DNA of 53,072 bases from Streptomyces sp. CB01881 (GCF_002953255.1 NZ_CP026498.1:7364690-7417761), one strand, 5' to 3'; shown: positions 15,801-23,580, counted from the stretch's first letter. Notes: generated by a model not told the origin, from the sequence alone. A program made the numbers and translations.

Positions 15801-15898
15801 GTCGGGTGAAGTTGGGTGCGGTGTCGACGCCTCCTGAGGTTGCCGTCGTTAGCCCGGTGTCCGCGGAATCTGCGGAGAAGACCCACACGGAGGCTTTA
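15801..15898 (+). promoter_or_regulatory. Conserved upstream block of array copy 5
   Basis: It is nearly identical over about 75 bp to the block before copy 1, 13.8 kb away, including GGGTGAAGTTGGGTGCGG, GCCGTCGTTAG and the CCGCGGAATCTGCGG dyad. It ends in ACGGAGGCTTTAATG, two bases shorter than in copy 1. Confidence 0.55.
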
Positions 15899-16241
15899 AT
15901 GAACGTTGGCAAGAAGGCGGCCTTTCTGACGGCGGCTGCGGGTGCGCTGGTTCTCGTCGGTGCGGGTGGCGCCAGTGCCCACGGGTTCGGCCACCTGTTC
16001 GGCCAGGAGGGTGTCGAGCAGAGCAACACCTGCTCCACCGCCCCGGGCGTCCTCACCGTGACCGGCACGCTGACGCCCGGGCTCGAGTACGACACCAACT
16101 GCCTCAACGTCGACGCGAGCGGTGGCGGCGCCTCGGAGCAGAGCAACAACTGCTCCACGGCGCCGCAGGCCGCCACCCTCACCGGGCGCGCCGGCGCCCG
16201 AGCTCGAGTACCCCACCGAGTGCACGAACGTCGCGTTCTAG
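15899..16241 (+). pseudogene. Array copy 5, frameshifted secreted cysteine protein
   Basis: The copy has the signal peptide and repeat 1 (EQSNTC...YDTNC), and repeat 2 begins EQSNNCSTAPQAATLTG. At about 16183-16190, CTGCTCGCCCC of the intact copies is shortened by a net 5 bases. The frame then shifts and runs to a stop at 16468, giving a 189-residue product with an arginine-rich, unrelated tail. The lost ending is still readable in another frame as LEYPTECTNVAF up to the TAG at 16239-16241. The upstream block is intact, so it may still be expressed, but the second disulphide loop is lost. The coordinates given are those of the ancestral gene. Confidence 0.8.
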
Positions 16242-16284
16242 GCGATCGACCCGGCCACGACCTCTGTGGACAGTGGTCGCCGAC

Positions 16285-16323
16285 GGCCCCGTGCCCGTCC
16301 CCGCGTGGGACGGGCACGGGGCC
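16285..16323 (+). terminator. Strong hairpin downstream of copy 5
   Basis: A perfect 17-bp stem, GGCCCCGTGCCCGTCCC at 16285-16301 and its complement at 16307-16323, closes a 5-nt loop. It starts 43 bp after the ancestral stop of copy 5. The frameshifted reading frame would run through it. Confidence 0.75.
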
Positions 16324-17229
16324 GAGTGCCGTCCTGGTGAAGGCTCTCCTCCCAGGCGCCGCGTCGGTACGGCTGGGCCGTCGAAAGGCTGAATCCCGTG
16401 CGGCGCAGGACTCTGCCGTCGCCCTGAGCCCAGTCCTCGTGACGAGGGCGCGCGCAGCCGGGCGGTGAGCGGCCGGACCGGACGGTGAAGTCGTCCAACC
16501 GGGGCGGGAAAGTCGGGATGCGGCCGGTGCGGGCCCGGCCCGAGACGGCGGTCGCGAGGATTTCCGGGAGTCCCGGCTGGCCGACTCCCGCTCCACGCGG
16601 GCCTTCTGCTCCGCAGTCTGCGCACTCGTCTCCTCGGTCGGGACCGACGAACGCGGTGGTGACCTTCCCGCGACTCGACTCCTTCGGCCAGGTTCCCGTC
16701 ACACGGGCGACGACCGGCAGCCCCATGCGTAATCCGGCCACTTCGACCCGCCCGGCCACTGCGGGATCCGGGCATCCGGCCCGCCGGGCCGCGAGGTCGC
16801 GCCCGGTCCACCAGATGCGTGCGAGGCCCGGCCGCTGACGGGTGGGTTTCCAGGCTGAGGGATCGGCTACGTCCTGTCCCGTGCCGGAATCAGCAGATCC
16901 TGCTCCTGCTCCTGCCGTGCGGCTGCTGCCCGCGGCCGGACGCCGACGCCCGTGCGGGCAGTGGTCCGGCCGAGACCGCGGCTCGGGTTGACGGTCCGTC
17001 GCGACCCTGGCCAGGGCTGACTGACGGCCCGTCGTCACCGCCAAGCCCCGCGCCGGGTCGCGGCCGTCGAGGCCCCGGCGGGTTCCTCGCGCAAGATCGC
17101 GGATAACCAACATTTGCATGTTATTTGCCCGCCACGCCGGCCGAATACGTGTTGGGGGCGCATGCCCGGAGGATTGCGGCGACCGGTCGTTCTTTGAAAT
17201 GGAGCGGCGCGAAATGGAGATTCGCCCGC
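16324..17229. other. Long stretch without a supported gene
   Basis: Several frames are open on both strands, as expected at this GC content, but none shows a recognisable motif or a good start. After copy 5 the GTCCTGG...CTCCTCCCAGGCGCCGCGTCGG context at 16331-16366 is another copy of the array's downstream element. At 17103-17127 there is a short AT-rich island with the dyad AACAT-TTGC-ATGTT (17109-17122). It is the most promoter-like or operator-like sequence here and lies before the gene at 17230. Confidence 0.45.
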
Positions 17230-17550
17230 ATGCCGCACTCCTGGACGACGCTGCTCGTCGTTGATGCGGATGTGACTACGACAACTTCGTTCCCCGCGTC
17301 CGCAGACTTTCGGCTCGCCGACGCCGACGCCGACGCCGACGACCGGTTCCGAGTGGAGGAGGGGGTTCCGCTGGGCAGCTCAAGTGATTTTCTGGGTGGC
17401 GGAGAGATCTACCTCGAGTACGGCGCGGAGCGGGTTCGTCTCCGGTACTGCTCCGAGCTGTGGGTGGACTTTCTGCGGATGGTGCAGGAGATCGAATCCG
17501 ATGCCATGGGGCGCTTCGGGGTTCTGCTGGGAGTGCCAGCCCTGAGCTAA
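17230..17550 (+). CDS. Hypothetical protein with Ala-Asp repeat
   Basis: The 106-residue frame starts at ATG 17230 with GGAG 10 nt upstream; the frame is open from 17125. It begins MPHSWTTLLVVDADV, has an acidic ADADADADD tract coded by a GCCGAC repeat near 17318-17342, and a more typical globular C-terminal half (GGEIYLEYGAERVRLRYCSELWVDFLRMVQEIE). That half has balanced amino-acid use and looks like a real small cytosolic protein. I do not recognise a family. It precedes a membrane protein by 59 bp on the same strand and may form a pair with it. Function is unknown. Confidence 0.5.
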   Translation: MPHSWTTLLVVDADVTTTTSFPASADFRLADADADADDRFRVEEGVPLGSSSDFLGGGEIYLEYGAERVRLRYCSELWVDFLRMVQEIESDAMGRFGVLLGVPALS

Positions 17551-17609
17551 CTGGGTGAATCGTTCCGCCAGTCGAATACCAACGGCATGTTTGCCGCGTT
17601 ATCTGCCGC

Positions 17610-18410
17610 GTGAGAGTGGAAGTGCCAACCGGACCGGTATTCGCCGATGGCCAGCCATGGCAGGGGCATAATGCCTATACGACGTTTTACGAACTCGGGA
17701 CCTACCAGGAATTCCAGGGTGCCACGGGGATAATCTCCGTCCCCCGTGACCCCGGCTGGTTCTACGGAAACTCCGCAGGCCAAGAGGCGTACTGCCCGGA
17801 AGGCCTTGACGCGGGCGAAACCGGGTGGGATCCGCAACCGGATTTCACCCGGATCCAGTTCTCCGCGGAGGACGTCGGCCACGTGCCGGACGTCGGGCAG
17901 ATGCCGGACGCCGGCCGGCCCGCCGAGCGCCGAGCCATCCGGCGCCGGCGCCCCCGCGTATCCAGGGTGCGGCACTGGCCCCAGGTGCTCAGCACCGTGT
18001 TCGCAGCTCTCGCCGCTCTGACCGTCGCCACGGTGAGCGTCCTCGGGTGGGTGCTCTCCTACAACCCGCTGCAGGACCTGGCATCCCTTCGCGTTTCACG
18101 GAACCTGGCGGAGCTGTGGCCCCTGGTTGTCTACGGTCCTTGGCTCGTCGCCTCGCTGTCGATCCTGCGCGCCACCCTCACGCGGCACCGCGCCACGTAT
18201 TCGTGGGTCGTGGTGGTCCTCTTTTCGGCTGTCGCCACCGTCCTGTGCGTCATTCACGCCTCCAGGACATTTCCCGGCGTGGTCGTCGCCGCACTCCCCC
18301 CACTCACCGCCGTCGTCTCGTTCCACCAACTCGTACGCCAGATCATCCTGCCCCCGCGGGCGCGGCCTGCTGCGTCCGGCCGAGGGCCGACGCACAAGGC
18401 CCGTGGATGA
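17610..18410 (+). CDS. DUF2637-like membrane protein
   Basis: The 266-residue frame has a hydrophilic N-terminal ~125 residues ending in an Arg-rich stretch (RRAIRRRRPRVSRVRHW). Four predicted membrane segments follow: VLSTVFAALAALTVATVSVLGWVL, LWPLVVYGPWLVASLSIL, YSWVVVVLFSAVATVLCVIHA and VVVAALPPLTAVVSFHQL. This pattern resembles actinomycete DUF2637 proteins, which are often linked to SpdB-type plasmid-spread proteins. The GTG start at 17610 has no clear ribosome-binding site, so the true N-terminus is uncertain. Lying between array copies 5 and 6, it may be cargo carried in with mobile DNA. Function is unknown. Confidence 0.6.
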   Translation: MRVEVPTGPVFADGQPWQGHNAYTTFYELGTYQEFQGATGIISVPRDPGWFYGNSAGQEAYCPEGLDAGETGWDPQPDFTRIQFSAEDVGHVPDVGQMPDAGRPAERRAIRRRRPRVSRVRHWPQVLSTVFAALAALTVATVSVLGWVLSYNPLQDLASLRVSRNLAELWPLVVYGPWLVASLSILRATLTRHRATYSWVVVVLFSAVATVLCVIHASRTFPGVVVAALPPLTAVVSFHQLVRQIILPPRARPAASGRGPTHKARG

Positions 18411-18620
18411 CCGACTCCACCGCGTACGGATCGGAGCCGGGTCTGCCAGGCGGTCCCTCGGGCCAGGGCGCGACGCTCGACCGTGGAGCCGGACCCGCAA
18501 GGCCCGCAGGCGACTTGAGTGCAGGCAGAACGGCCGGCACGGCGGGGTGGCTGCGGATATCGGCTGCCGGGGCCGACGTTGACTCCGCCGGGCAACGGGG
18601 CAACGGGGCCTGAATCTGTA

Positions 18621-18722
18621 GTGCGGACGGGTGAAGCTGGGCACGCTTCCGAACCTTTGCCAGGTGCCGTCGTTAGCCAGGTGTCCGCGGAATGTGCGGG
18701 TAGATCCCATGTGGAGGCTCTT
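18621..18722 (+). promoter_or_regulatory. Conserved upstream block of array copy 6
   Basis: It has GCGGACGGGTGAAGCTGGGC, CCGAAC about 16 bp before CGTTAG within GCCGTCGTTAG, the CCGCGGAATGTGCGG dyad, and TGGAGG before the ATG. The -35-like CCGAAC is the closest of the six to an ECF-type consensus. Confidence 0.5.
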
Positions 18723-19088
18723 ATGATCATTGGCAAGAAGGCAGCGTTCCTCACGGCGGCTGCGGGCGCGCTGATTCTCGCCGGTGCGAGCGGCGCCAGC
18801 GCCTGTGGCCCGGACGGCGGCCACCCCAGCCACCCCGGCCACCACGTCGGCGGCTCCGTCGAGCAGAGCAACGCCTGCTCCACGACCCCGGGTGTCCTCG
18901 CCCTGACCGGCCTCGCCCCCGACATCGAGTACAACACCAACTGCCTCAACGTCGACGCGAGCGGTGGCGGCGCCTCGGAGCAGAGCAACAACTGCTCCAC
19001 GGCGCCGCAGGCCGCCACTCTCACCGGGCTGCTCGCCCCGGCGCCCGAGATCGAGTACAACACCAACTGCACCAACGTCGCCTTCTAG
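18723..19088 (+). CDS. Small secreted two-repeat cysteine protein, array copy 6
   Basis: The 121-residue member starts MIIGKKAAFLTAAAGALILA. After the signal peptide comes an insert not found in the others: CGPDGGHPSHPGHHVGG, rich in His, Gly and Pro, with an extra cysteine at residue 28. That cysteine directly follows Ala-Ser-Ala, so lipid modification is conceivable, though the lipobox is poor. From EQSN onward it is almost identical in DNA to copies 1 and 3, including C-x21-C and C-x24-C. It ends CTNVAF like copy 3 and the ancestral copy 5. It stands alone 2.5 kb from copy 5. The 5' part has diverged while the 3' part is homogenised, which fits partial gene conversion. Confidence 0.83.
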   Translation: MIIGKKAAFLTAAAGALILAGASGASACGPDGGHPSHPGHHVGGSVEQSNACSTTPGVLALTGLAPDIEYNTNCLNVDASGGGASEQSNNCSTAPQAATLTGLLAPAPEIEYNTNCTNVAF

Positions 19089-19196
19089 GCGCCGGGCGCG
19101 GCCACGGCTCCGGCCACTTGGACCGCAGAGCGCCCCCTCTGTCCGCTCGGCGGGATAGGGACGGGGGCGAAGCGCCAACCCTGGCCAAGGGCGAAG

Positions 19197-19229
19197 TCGG
19201 TCCCCGGAAGCACGCCCTCCGGGGACCGA
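19197..19229 (+). terminator. Hairpin downstream of copy 6
   Basis: An 11-bp stem formed by TCGGTCCCCGG (19197-19207) and its complement (19219-19229) around an 11-nt loop. It sits in the same GGAAG context as the hairpins after the other array copies. Confidence 0.65.
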
Positions 19230-19334
19230 GTCCGTTTACGGGGCCACGAGCCGGCCGGCCCTCTGGCGGCTCACCAAGCTCGGCATCGTCTGCCTGCACG
19301 GCTGACGATCCCCCTACTGCCCCCACCGCCGCCC

Positions 19335-19925
19335 CCACCCGGACGGCGGTGGGGCCCGTCAGCGGGTACGGTCGCTCCGTCGGCAGCAGTGCGTGGTCCC
19401 TGGTGCGCCGGACTTCGCCGGCCAGCTCCGTGACGTCGGTGACCGAGCGGATCCACTCGTCCGCGTACCGCCTCGCGGCGCGGCCCGACCTGGACCGCTA
19501 GCCAGGCCAGCGGCTGGAGGTGGATCCCGCGTTCAGGGTCCCACTGGACCCGTACCGGGTTGCGGCGCAGCTCGCGCTGCCAGTCGGCCTTGGCCGTGTG
19601 CACCCGGTCGGAGTACGCGCTCAGCACCGCCTGCTCCAGAGCCCAGTCGAAGCCCTCGCGGCTGATCTCGACGGCGAGCACCCGCTCCTGGCCCGAACTG
19701 CGGCCCCAGTCGCTGCGGTGCATCATCCAGAGGAACGACGGCTTGATCCACGTCATCCGCTCCCCGCTTGAAGCCCGCCGGGAACCGGCCGGTCGCGGCG
19801 GCCGGGCCGGCGATCTCCGGGCCGTAGGCCTGGTAGACGGTGAGTGTGTCGTCGGTGAAGGCCGCCCGGATCTGGCGCAGGGGCGGGGCAGCGTCGGCGG
19901 CATCGGTGGGCGTCGCGTCGGGCAC
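19335..19925 (-). pseudogene. DUF4291 protein broken by two frameshifts
   Basis: Three frames on the reverse strand together read as one DUF4291 protein. The first runs from GTG 19925 (PPLRQIRAAFTDDTLTVYQAYGPEIA...FPAGFKR). After one extra G near 19760 comes RMTWIKPSFLWMMHRSDWG...NPVRVQWDPERGIHLQPLAWLAVQ. After a second single-base shift near 19470 comes YADEWIRSVTDVTELAGEVR...LLPTERPYPL. Both shifts fall at G/C-rich runs, so sequencing error is possible. The biochemical role of DUF4291 is not established. The third frame has no stop near the expected end. Confidence 0.75.
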
Positions 19926-20094
19926 GGGGGGACGGTCCGCCGGCGCACGGGCCGGGAGCCACCGGTTTTTCGGCGGGCATGGGCGGCCGGCTGGTCGGCG
20001 TACGGCCGGGAGATTCTAAGGCATCGTCAGATCACTTGTGGTGCAGACATGTTGGTGAATCCAACGGGCCTCGGCGAGGTGCATAATCCATCGC

Positions 20095-21468
20095 GTGATC
20101 GCCACTCTGGAGGACGCCGCGCGGCTGCTCCGCCCCGCCGCGCACCTCGGGATCGTCTCCCGTCCGCTGTACCTGCTGCCCCTGCTCCGCGCCGGCGCGC
20201 TGACCGCGCTGCTCTCCAGCGAGGCGGCCGACGCCGGTTGGGCCGAGCGCTTCGGGGTGGAGCTGCACTCGTTGGAGGAGCACACCCTCAGCCGGGACGG
20301 CGGCCCGGGCGGGCCGGGGCTGGACGGGGTGACCGCCCGCCTGGCCGGGCTGGTCGGGGCTCGCTGGCGGGGCCGCGAACTGCGGCTGGCCGGGTACGGC
20401 GGCCAGCGCGGGCACTGGACCGCCGCCGTGGAGGCCACCGGCGCCCGGCTGCTGGTGCCGCCGCCCGCCCCCGACCGCGAGGTGCTGGTCGACAAGACCG
20501 CGATGCGCGAGTGGTTCGACCACCTCGGCGTGCCGGCCCCGGCCAGCACCGTGGTCTCCGGCCGGCCCGACCACCGCGCGCTCCGTGACCGTTTCGGCGC
20601 GGTCTTCGTCGCCCAGTCCCCGCGCGGCTCCGCGGGCAACGGCACCCACCTGGTCCGCTCCGCCGAGGAGGCGGCCGCACTGCCCGAGCGGGAGCGCTGG
20701 CTGGTCAGCGAGTACGTCGGCGACACCGCGATCAACGTGCACGGCTTCGTCGGGCTGGACGGGCTGCCGCAGGTGCTGCGCCCGTCGCTCCAGCTGATCG
20801 GGGTCGAGGCGGCGGGCGCCGGGTTCGGCCAGTACGCCGGCTGCGACTTCGGGGCGCCCGAGCGGCTGTCCCCGGTCGCGGTGCGCCGCTGCCTGGACGC
20901 GACCGAGCGGATCGGCTGGGCCCTGGCCGGCCTCGGCTACCGGGGCGTCTTCGGGGCGGACTTCGTGCTCCGGGGCGACCACGCGCTCGCCCTGGAGATC
21001 AACTGCCGGATGCAGGGCTCCAGCTGGCTGCTGGGCGAGACCGAGCTGGAGCGCGGTGACGGGCGGCTGCCCACGTCGGTCCGGCACGTGCTGGAGCGGC
21101 ACGGCGTCCCCACCCTCGGCAAGCCGGACCCGGACCGGGCGGACGGCGTGCAGCTGACCGTCCGCCACGCCGGTGCGCCGGCTCGCGCCGTCCGGGTTCC
21201 GGAGGGCGGGGCGTACGCGCTGCGCGAGGGCGCGCTGGTCCGCCGGGGCGACGCCGCGGGGCTGCTGGAGTGCGGCCCCGAGGAGACCGTGCTGGTCAAC
21301 CTGCCCCCGGCCGGCACGCTGTTGCGCCCCGGCGCCGTGCTGGCCCGGCTGGTCACCCGCAGCCCGCTCACCGCCCCGGACGGCCGTACCCTCACCGCCG
21401 GGGGCCGTGGGGTGGTCGACGCCCTGCACCGGCTCTACTCCATCGGGGTGTCCGGCACGGAAGGTTGA
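20095..21468 (+). CDS. ATP-grasp domain protein
   Basis: The 457-residue protein has the pattern of an ATP-grasp ligase: an N-terminal pre-ATP region, DKTAMREWFDHLGVPAPAS near residue 140, a glycine-rich loop QSPRGSAGNGTHLV, and the metal-binding end FGADFVLRGDHALALEINCRMQGSS, with Asp, Glu and Asn in expected places. A ~100-residue C-terminal domain resembles the biotin-carboxylase C-terminal or biotinyl-like fold found in ATP-grasp carboxylate-amine ligases. Such enzymes make an acyl-phosphate and join it to an amine or similar; the substrate here cannot be told. The GTG start at 20095 was taken because the protein begins naturally there. A PIG-V-type mannosyltransferase follows after 99 bp. 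Confidence 0.75.
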   Translation: MIATLEDAARLLRPAAHLGIVSRPLYLLPLLRAGALTALLSSEAADAGWAERFGVELHSLEEHTLSRDGGPGGPGLDGVTARLAGLVGARWRGRELRLAGYGGQRGHWTAAVEATGARLLVPPPAPDREVLVDKTAMREWFDHLGVPAPASTVVSGRPDHRALRDRFGAVFVAQSPRGSAGNGTHLVRSAEEAAALPERERWLVSEYVGDTAINVHGFVGLDGLPQVLRPSLQLIGVEAAGAGFGQYAGCDFGAPERLSPVAVRRCLDATERIGWALAGLGYRGVFGADFVLRGDHALALEINCRMQGSSWLLGETELERGDGRLPTSVRHVLERHGVPTLGKPDPDRADGVQLTVRHAGAPARAVRVPEGGAYALREGALVRRGDAAGLLECGPEETVLVNLPPAGTLLRPGAVLARLVTRSPLTAPDGRTLTAGGRGVVDALHRLYSIGVSGTEG

Positions 21469-21567
21469 CGCGGGCCCCCGAACCACCGTGCCGTAGGCTC
21501 GCCCGGCGGCGGCCCGTTCCGGACGCCGTGCCGAGCACGAGCAGGGGCTGAGGAGGGTCCGGGACTG

Positions 21568-22842
21568 ATGAGCACGGCATCGAGCACGTCGAGTGCGGAG
21601 CCGGCGAGCGCGGAGCCGTCCGGCGCGGGCGAGCGGCCCGACGGCGCCGGGGTCCCGGGCCGGTTCGCCGCCGCGGTGGACCGCTACGCGCCCGCCCTCG
21701 GCGCGTACGCCGTGGTGAAGGCGACCGGCCTGACCGTCTTCATGCTGCTCCTCTCGTACACCGAGGACTTCCTCAAGAAGAGCGTGGGCCGCGGCGGCGG
21801 CGCCCAGCCCTGGGACGTGCTCGGCACCTGGGACGGCATCTGGTACCAGCGGATCGCGGAGAACGGCTACGACCCCAGGCTGGTCCCGCTGCACGGGCTG
21901 GGCCCGCTGTCCACGATCCAGGAGAACTCGGCCGCGTTCTTCCCGCTCTACCCGTGGCTGATGCGGCTGGTCGGCGCGATCACCGGTCTCGGCCCGTACG
22001 GCTCGGGGATCGTCGTCTCGGTGGTCGCCTCGTTCGTGGCGGCGGCCGGGATCTTCGCCATCACCGAGCGGATGGGCGGGGTCAGGGCAGGCGTGATCGC
22101 GGCGGTGATCTGGGGCCTGTTCCCTGGTTCCGGGGTGGAGTGGGCGGTCTACTCGGACTCGCTGTTCGTCGCGATCTCCGCCTGGGCCTGCTACTGCGTG
22201 ATGACGCGCCGCTGGGTGGCCGCCGGTCTGCTCGGCTTCGCGGCCGGACTCAACCGGCCCACGGCGGCCGCGCTGATCGCGGCCGTCTCGGTCGCGGCGC
22301 TGGTGGCACTCGTCCGGCGCGCGGACGGCATTGCGCGCCCCCTGACCGCGATGCTGATCACCCCCTGGGGCCTGCTCTGGTACGTCGCCTGGGTCGGCTA
22401 CCGGATGGGTGACTGGGGCGGCTACTTCAAGCTCCAGCGCGGAGCCTGGAACCGTTACTTCGACTGGGGCGCCTCCACCTCCCGCACCTTCCTGGACGTG
22501 ATCACCGGGCACTGGACGTTCTGGCAGTCCAATCCGGTGCCGGACCTCATCGCGGTGGCCCTGCTGATCGCCCTGCCCGGGCTGCTGGTGCTGCTGCTGC
22601 GCACCCGGCCGCCGCTGGTGCTCGTGGTGTACACGCTGCTGACCCTCTTCACCGCGCTCAGCAGCAACCAGATCTTCAGCAACATCTCGCGCTACCTGCT
22701 GCCCGCCTTCCCGCTCTTCATCGGGTTGGCGATCGCGCTGCGCCGGGTGCGGCTGCCCTCCCTGGTCGGCCTCCTCGCGGTGCCGTCGGTGGCGGCCGGC
22801 TGGTACGCGGGGTACGCGCTGTTCGAGCTGGGCATTCCGTAG
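21568..22842 (+). CDS. PIG-V-type membrane mannosyltransferase
   Basis: This 424-residue multi-pass membrane protein begins with a ~45-residue disordered Ser/Ala/Gly tail, then about nine or ten hydrophobic segments. The first extracytoplasmic loop carries WDGIWYQRIAENGYDP, matching the acidic catalytic motif of PIG-V/GT-C mannosyltransferases, followed by ENSAAFFPLYPWLMR, also typical. GT-C enzymes use polyprenyl-phosphate mannose outside the membrane to mannosylate lipids or proteins. The actinobacterial acceptor is not identified here. ATG 21568 follows GGAGGG. It may share a transcript with the upstream ATP-grasp gene. Confidence 0.82.
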   Translation: MSTASSTSSAEPASAEPSGAGERPDGAGVPGRFAAAVDRYAPALGAYAVVKATGLTVFMLLLSYTEDFLKKSVGRGGGAQPWDVLGTWDGIWYQRIAENGYDPRLVPLHGLGPLSTIQENSAAFFPLYPWLMRLVGAITGLGPYGSGIVVSVVASFVAAAGIFAITERMGGVRAGVIAAVIWGLFPGSGVEWAVYSDSLFVAISAWACYCVMTRRWVAAGLLGFAAGLNRPTAAALIAAVSVAALVALVRRADGIARPLTAMLITPWGLLWYVAWVGYRMGDWGGYFKLQRGAWNRYFDWGASTSRTFLDVITGHWTFWQSNPVPDLIAVALLIALPGLLVLLLRTRPPLVLVVYTLLTLFTALSSNQIFSNISRYLLPAFPLFIGLAIALRRVRLPSLVGLLAVPSVAAGWYAGYALFELGIP

Positions 22843-22873
22843 GCCGGGCGTTCCGGCGGCCGTCAGCCGGGGC

Positions 22874-22945
22874 GGCTCGGTGCGGTCCGGTGCGGCTCGG
22901 TCCGGGATGGCTCGGTGCGGCCCGGTATGGCTCGGTGCGGTCCGG
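22874..22945 (+). repeat. Imperfect GGCTCGGTGCGG tandem repeats
   Basis: Four degenerate units of about 15-20 bp start with GGCTCGGTGCGG or GGCTCGGTCCGG and lie between the mannosyltransferase stop and the MarR gene. They have no strong hairpin potential. They are probably replication-slippage products in a non-coding gap. Confidence 0.7.
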
Positions 22946-23000
22946 ATTTGGTTGGTCACGGGATCATCTGCCGGGAGACGGCCTTGCTACGCTCGGACGT

Positions 23001-23489
23001 ATGACGACGATCCCGCCCGTGCGCCAGATCCGTGACATCTCCGGCCTGCTGGACCACGCCAGCCACGTGCTGGCGACCCGGATGGCGGCCGCCTTCACCG
23101 AGCTCGGGATCACTCCGCGCGCGTACTGCGTGCTCTTCCATGCGATGGAGGCCGAGCGCACCCAGATCCAGCTGGCGGAGCTGGCCGACCTGGACAAGAC
23201 CACCATGGTCGTCACCGTCGACGAGCTGGAGAAGGCGGGCCTCGCGGAGCGCCGGGCGTCCGCCACCGACCGCCGGGCGCGGATCATCTCGGTGACCGGG
23301 GCAGGTGAGCAGGCGGTCGAGCGGGGCACCGCGATCGCGGACCGGGTCCACCGCGAGGTGCTGGAGTCGCTGCCGGACGCCGAGCGGACGGCCTTCGTCT
23401 CGGCGCTGTCGCGGCTGGTGGACGGGCACCTGGCGGAGCCGGTGGAGAGCGATCGGACGGTGCGGCGGGCCCGCCGCTCCCGGAGCTGA
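23001..23489 (+). CDS. MarR-family transcriptional regulator
   Basis: The 162-residue winged-helix protein has the MarR order: a dimerisation helix (ISGLLDHASHVLATRMAAAF), the recognition region LAELADLDKTTMVVTVDELEKAGLAERRAS (residues ~62-92), the wing DRRARIISVTGAG, and a C-terminal dimer helix. ATG 23001 was chosen because family homology begins immediately after it; upstream sequence is low-complexity. An MFS drug exporter follows 91 bp downstream on the same strand. The usual arrangement is repression of the exporter and itself, relieved by a small ligand. The inverted repeat at 23498-23525 is a candidate site. Confidence 0.9.
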   Translation: MTTIPPVRQIRDISGLLDHASHVLATRMAAAFTELGITPRAYCVLFHAMEAERTQIQLAELADLDKTTMVVTVDELEKAGLAERRASATDRRARIISVTGAGEQAVERGTAIADRVHREVLESLPDAERTAFVSALSRLVDGHLAEPVESDRTVRRARRSRS

Positions 23490-23497
23490 GAACTGAA

Positions 23498-23525
23498 CGG
23501 GACCTTTCCGAGAAAGATAGTCCCG
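23498..23525. promoter_or_regulatory. Inverted repeat between marR and the MFS gene
   Basis: Outer arms CGGGAC (23498-23503) and GTCCCG (23520-23525) enclose a second dyad, CTTTC-CGA-GAAAG. The site lies 8 bp after the MarR stop and 55 bp before the exporter start. It could be a MarR operator or an attenuating hairpin; the sequence alone does not decide. Confidence 0.4.
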
Positions 23526-23580
23526 AACAAAACCATCTGTTAGCGTCTTACCCGGTACTCGACGAACCGGGAGACCCGCC

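Noticed and set aside
16485..16838. A possible gene between copies 5 and 6
   Set aside because: Pro/Arg/Ser-rich composition, no start context and equally long frames on the other strand; no motif.
2021..19088. A CRISPR-like array, considered because of regularly repeated blocks
   Set aside because: Repeat units are hundreds of bases long and contain coding genes; there are no short direct repeats with unique spacers and no cas genes.
20032..22959. A 975-codon antisense open frame over the ATP-grasp and mannosyltransferase genes
   Set aside because: Low-complexity Gln/Gly/Arg/Ala composition and no motif; the forward frames carry recognisable domains.
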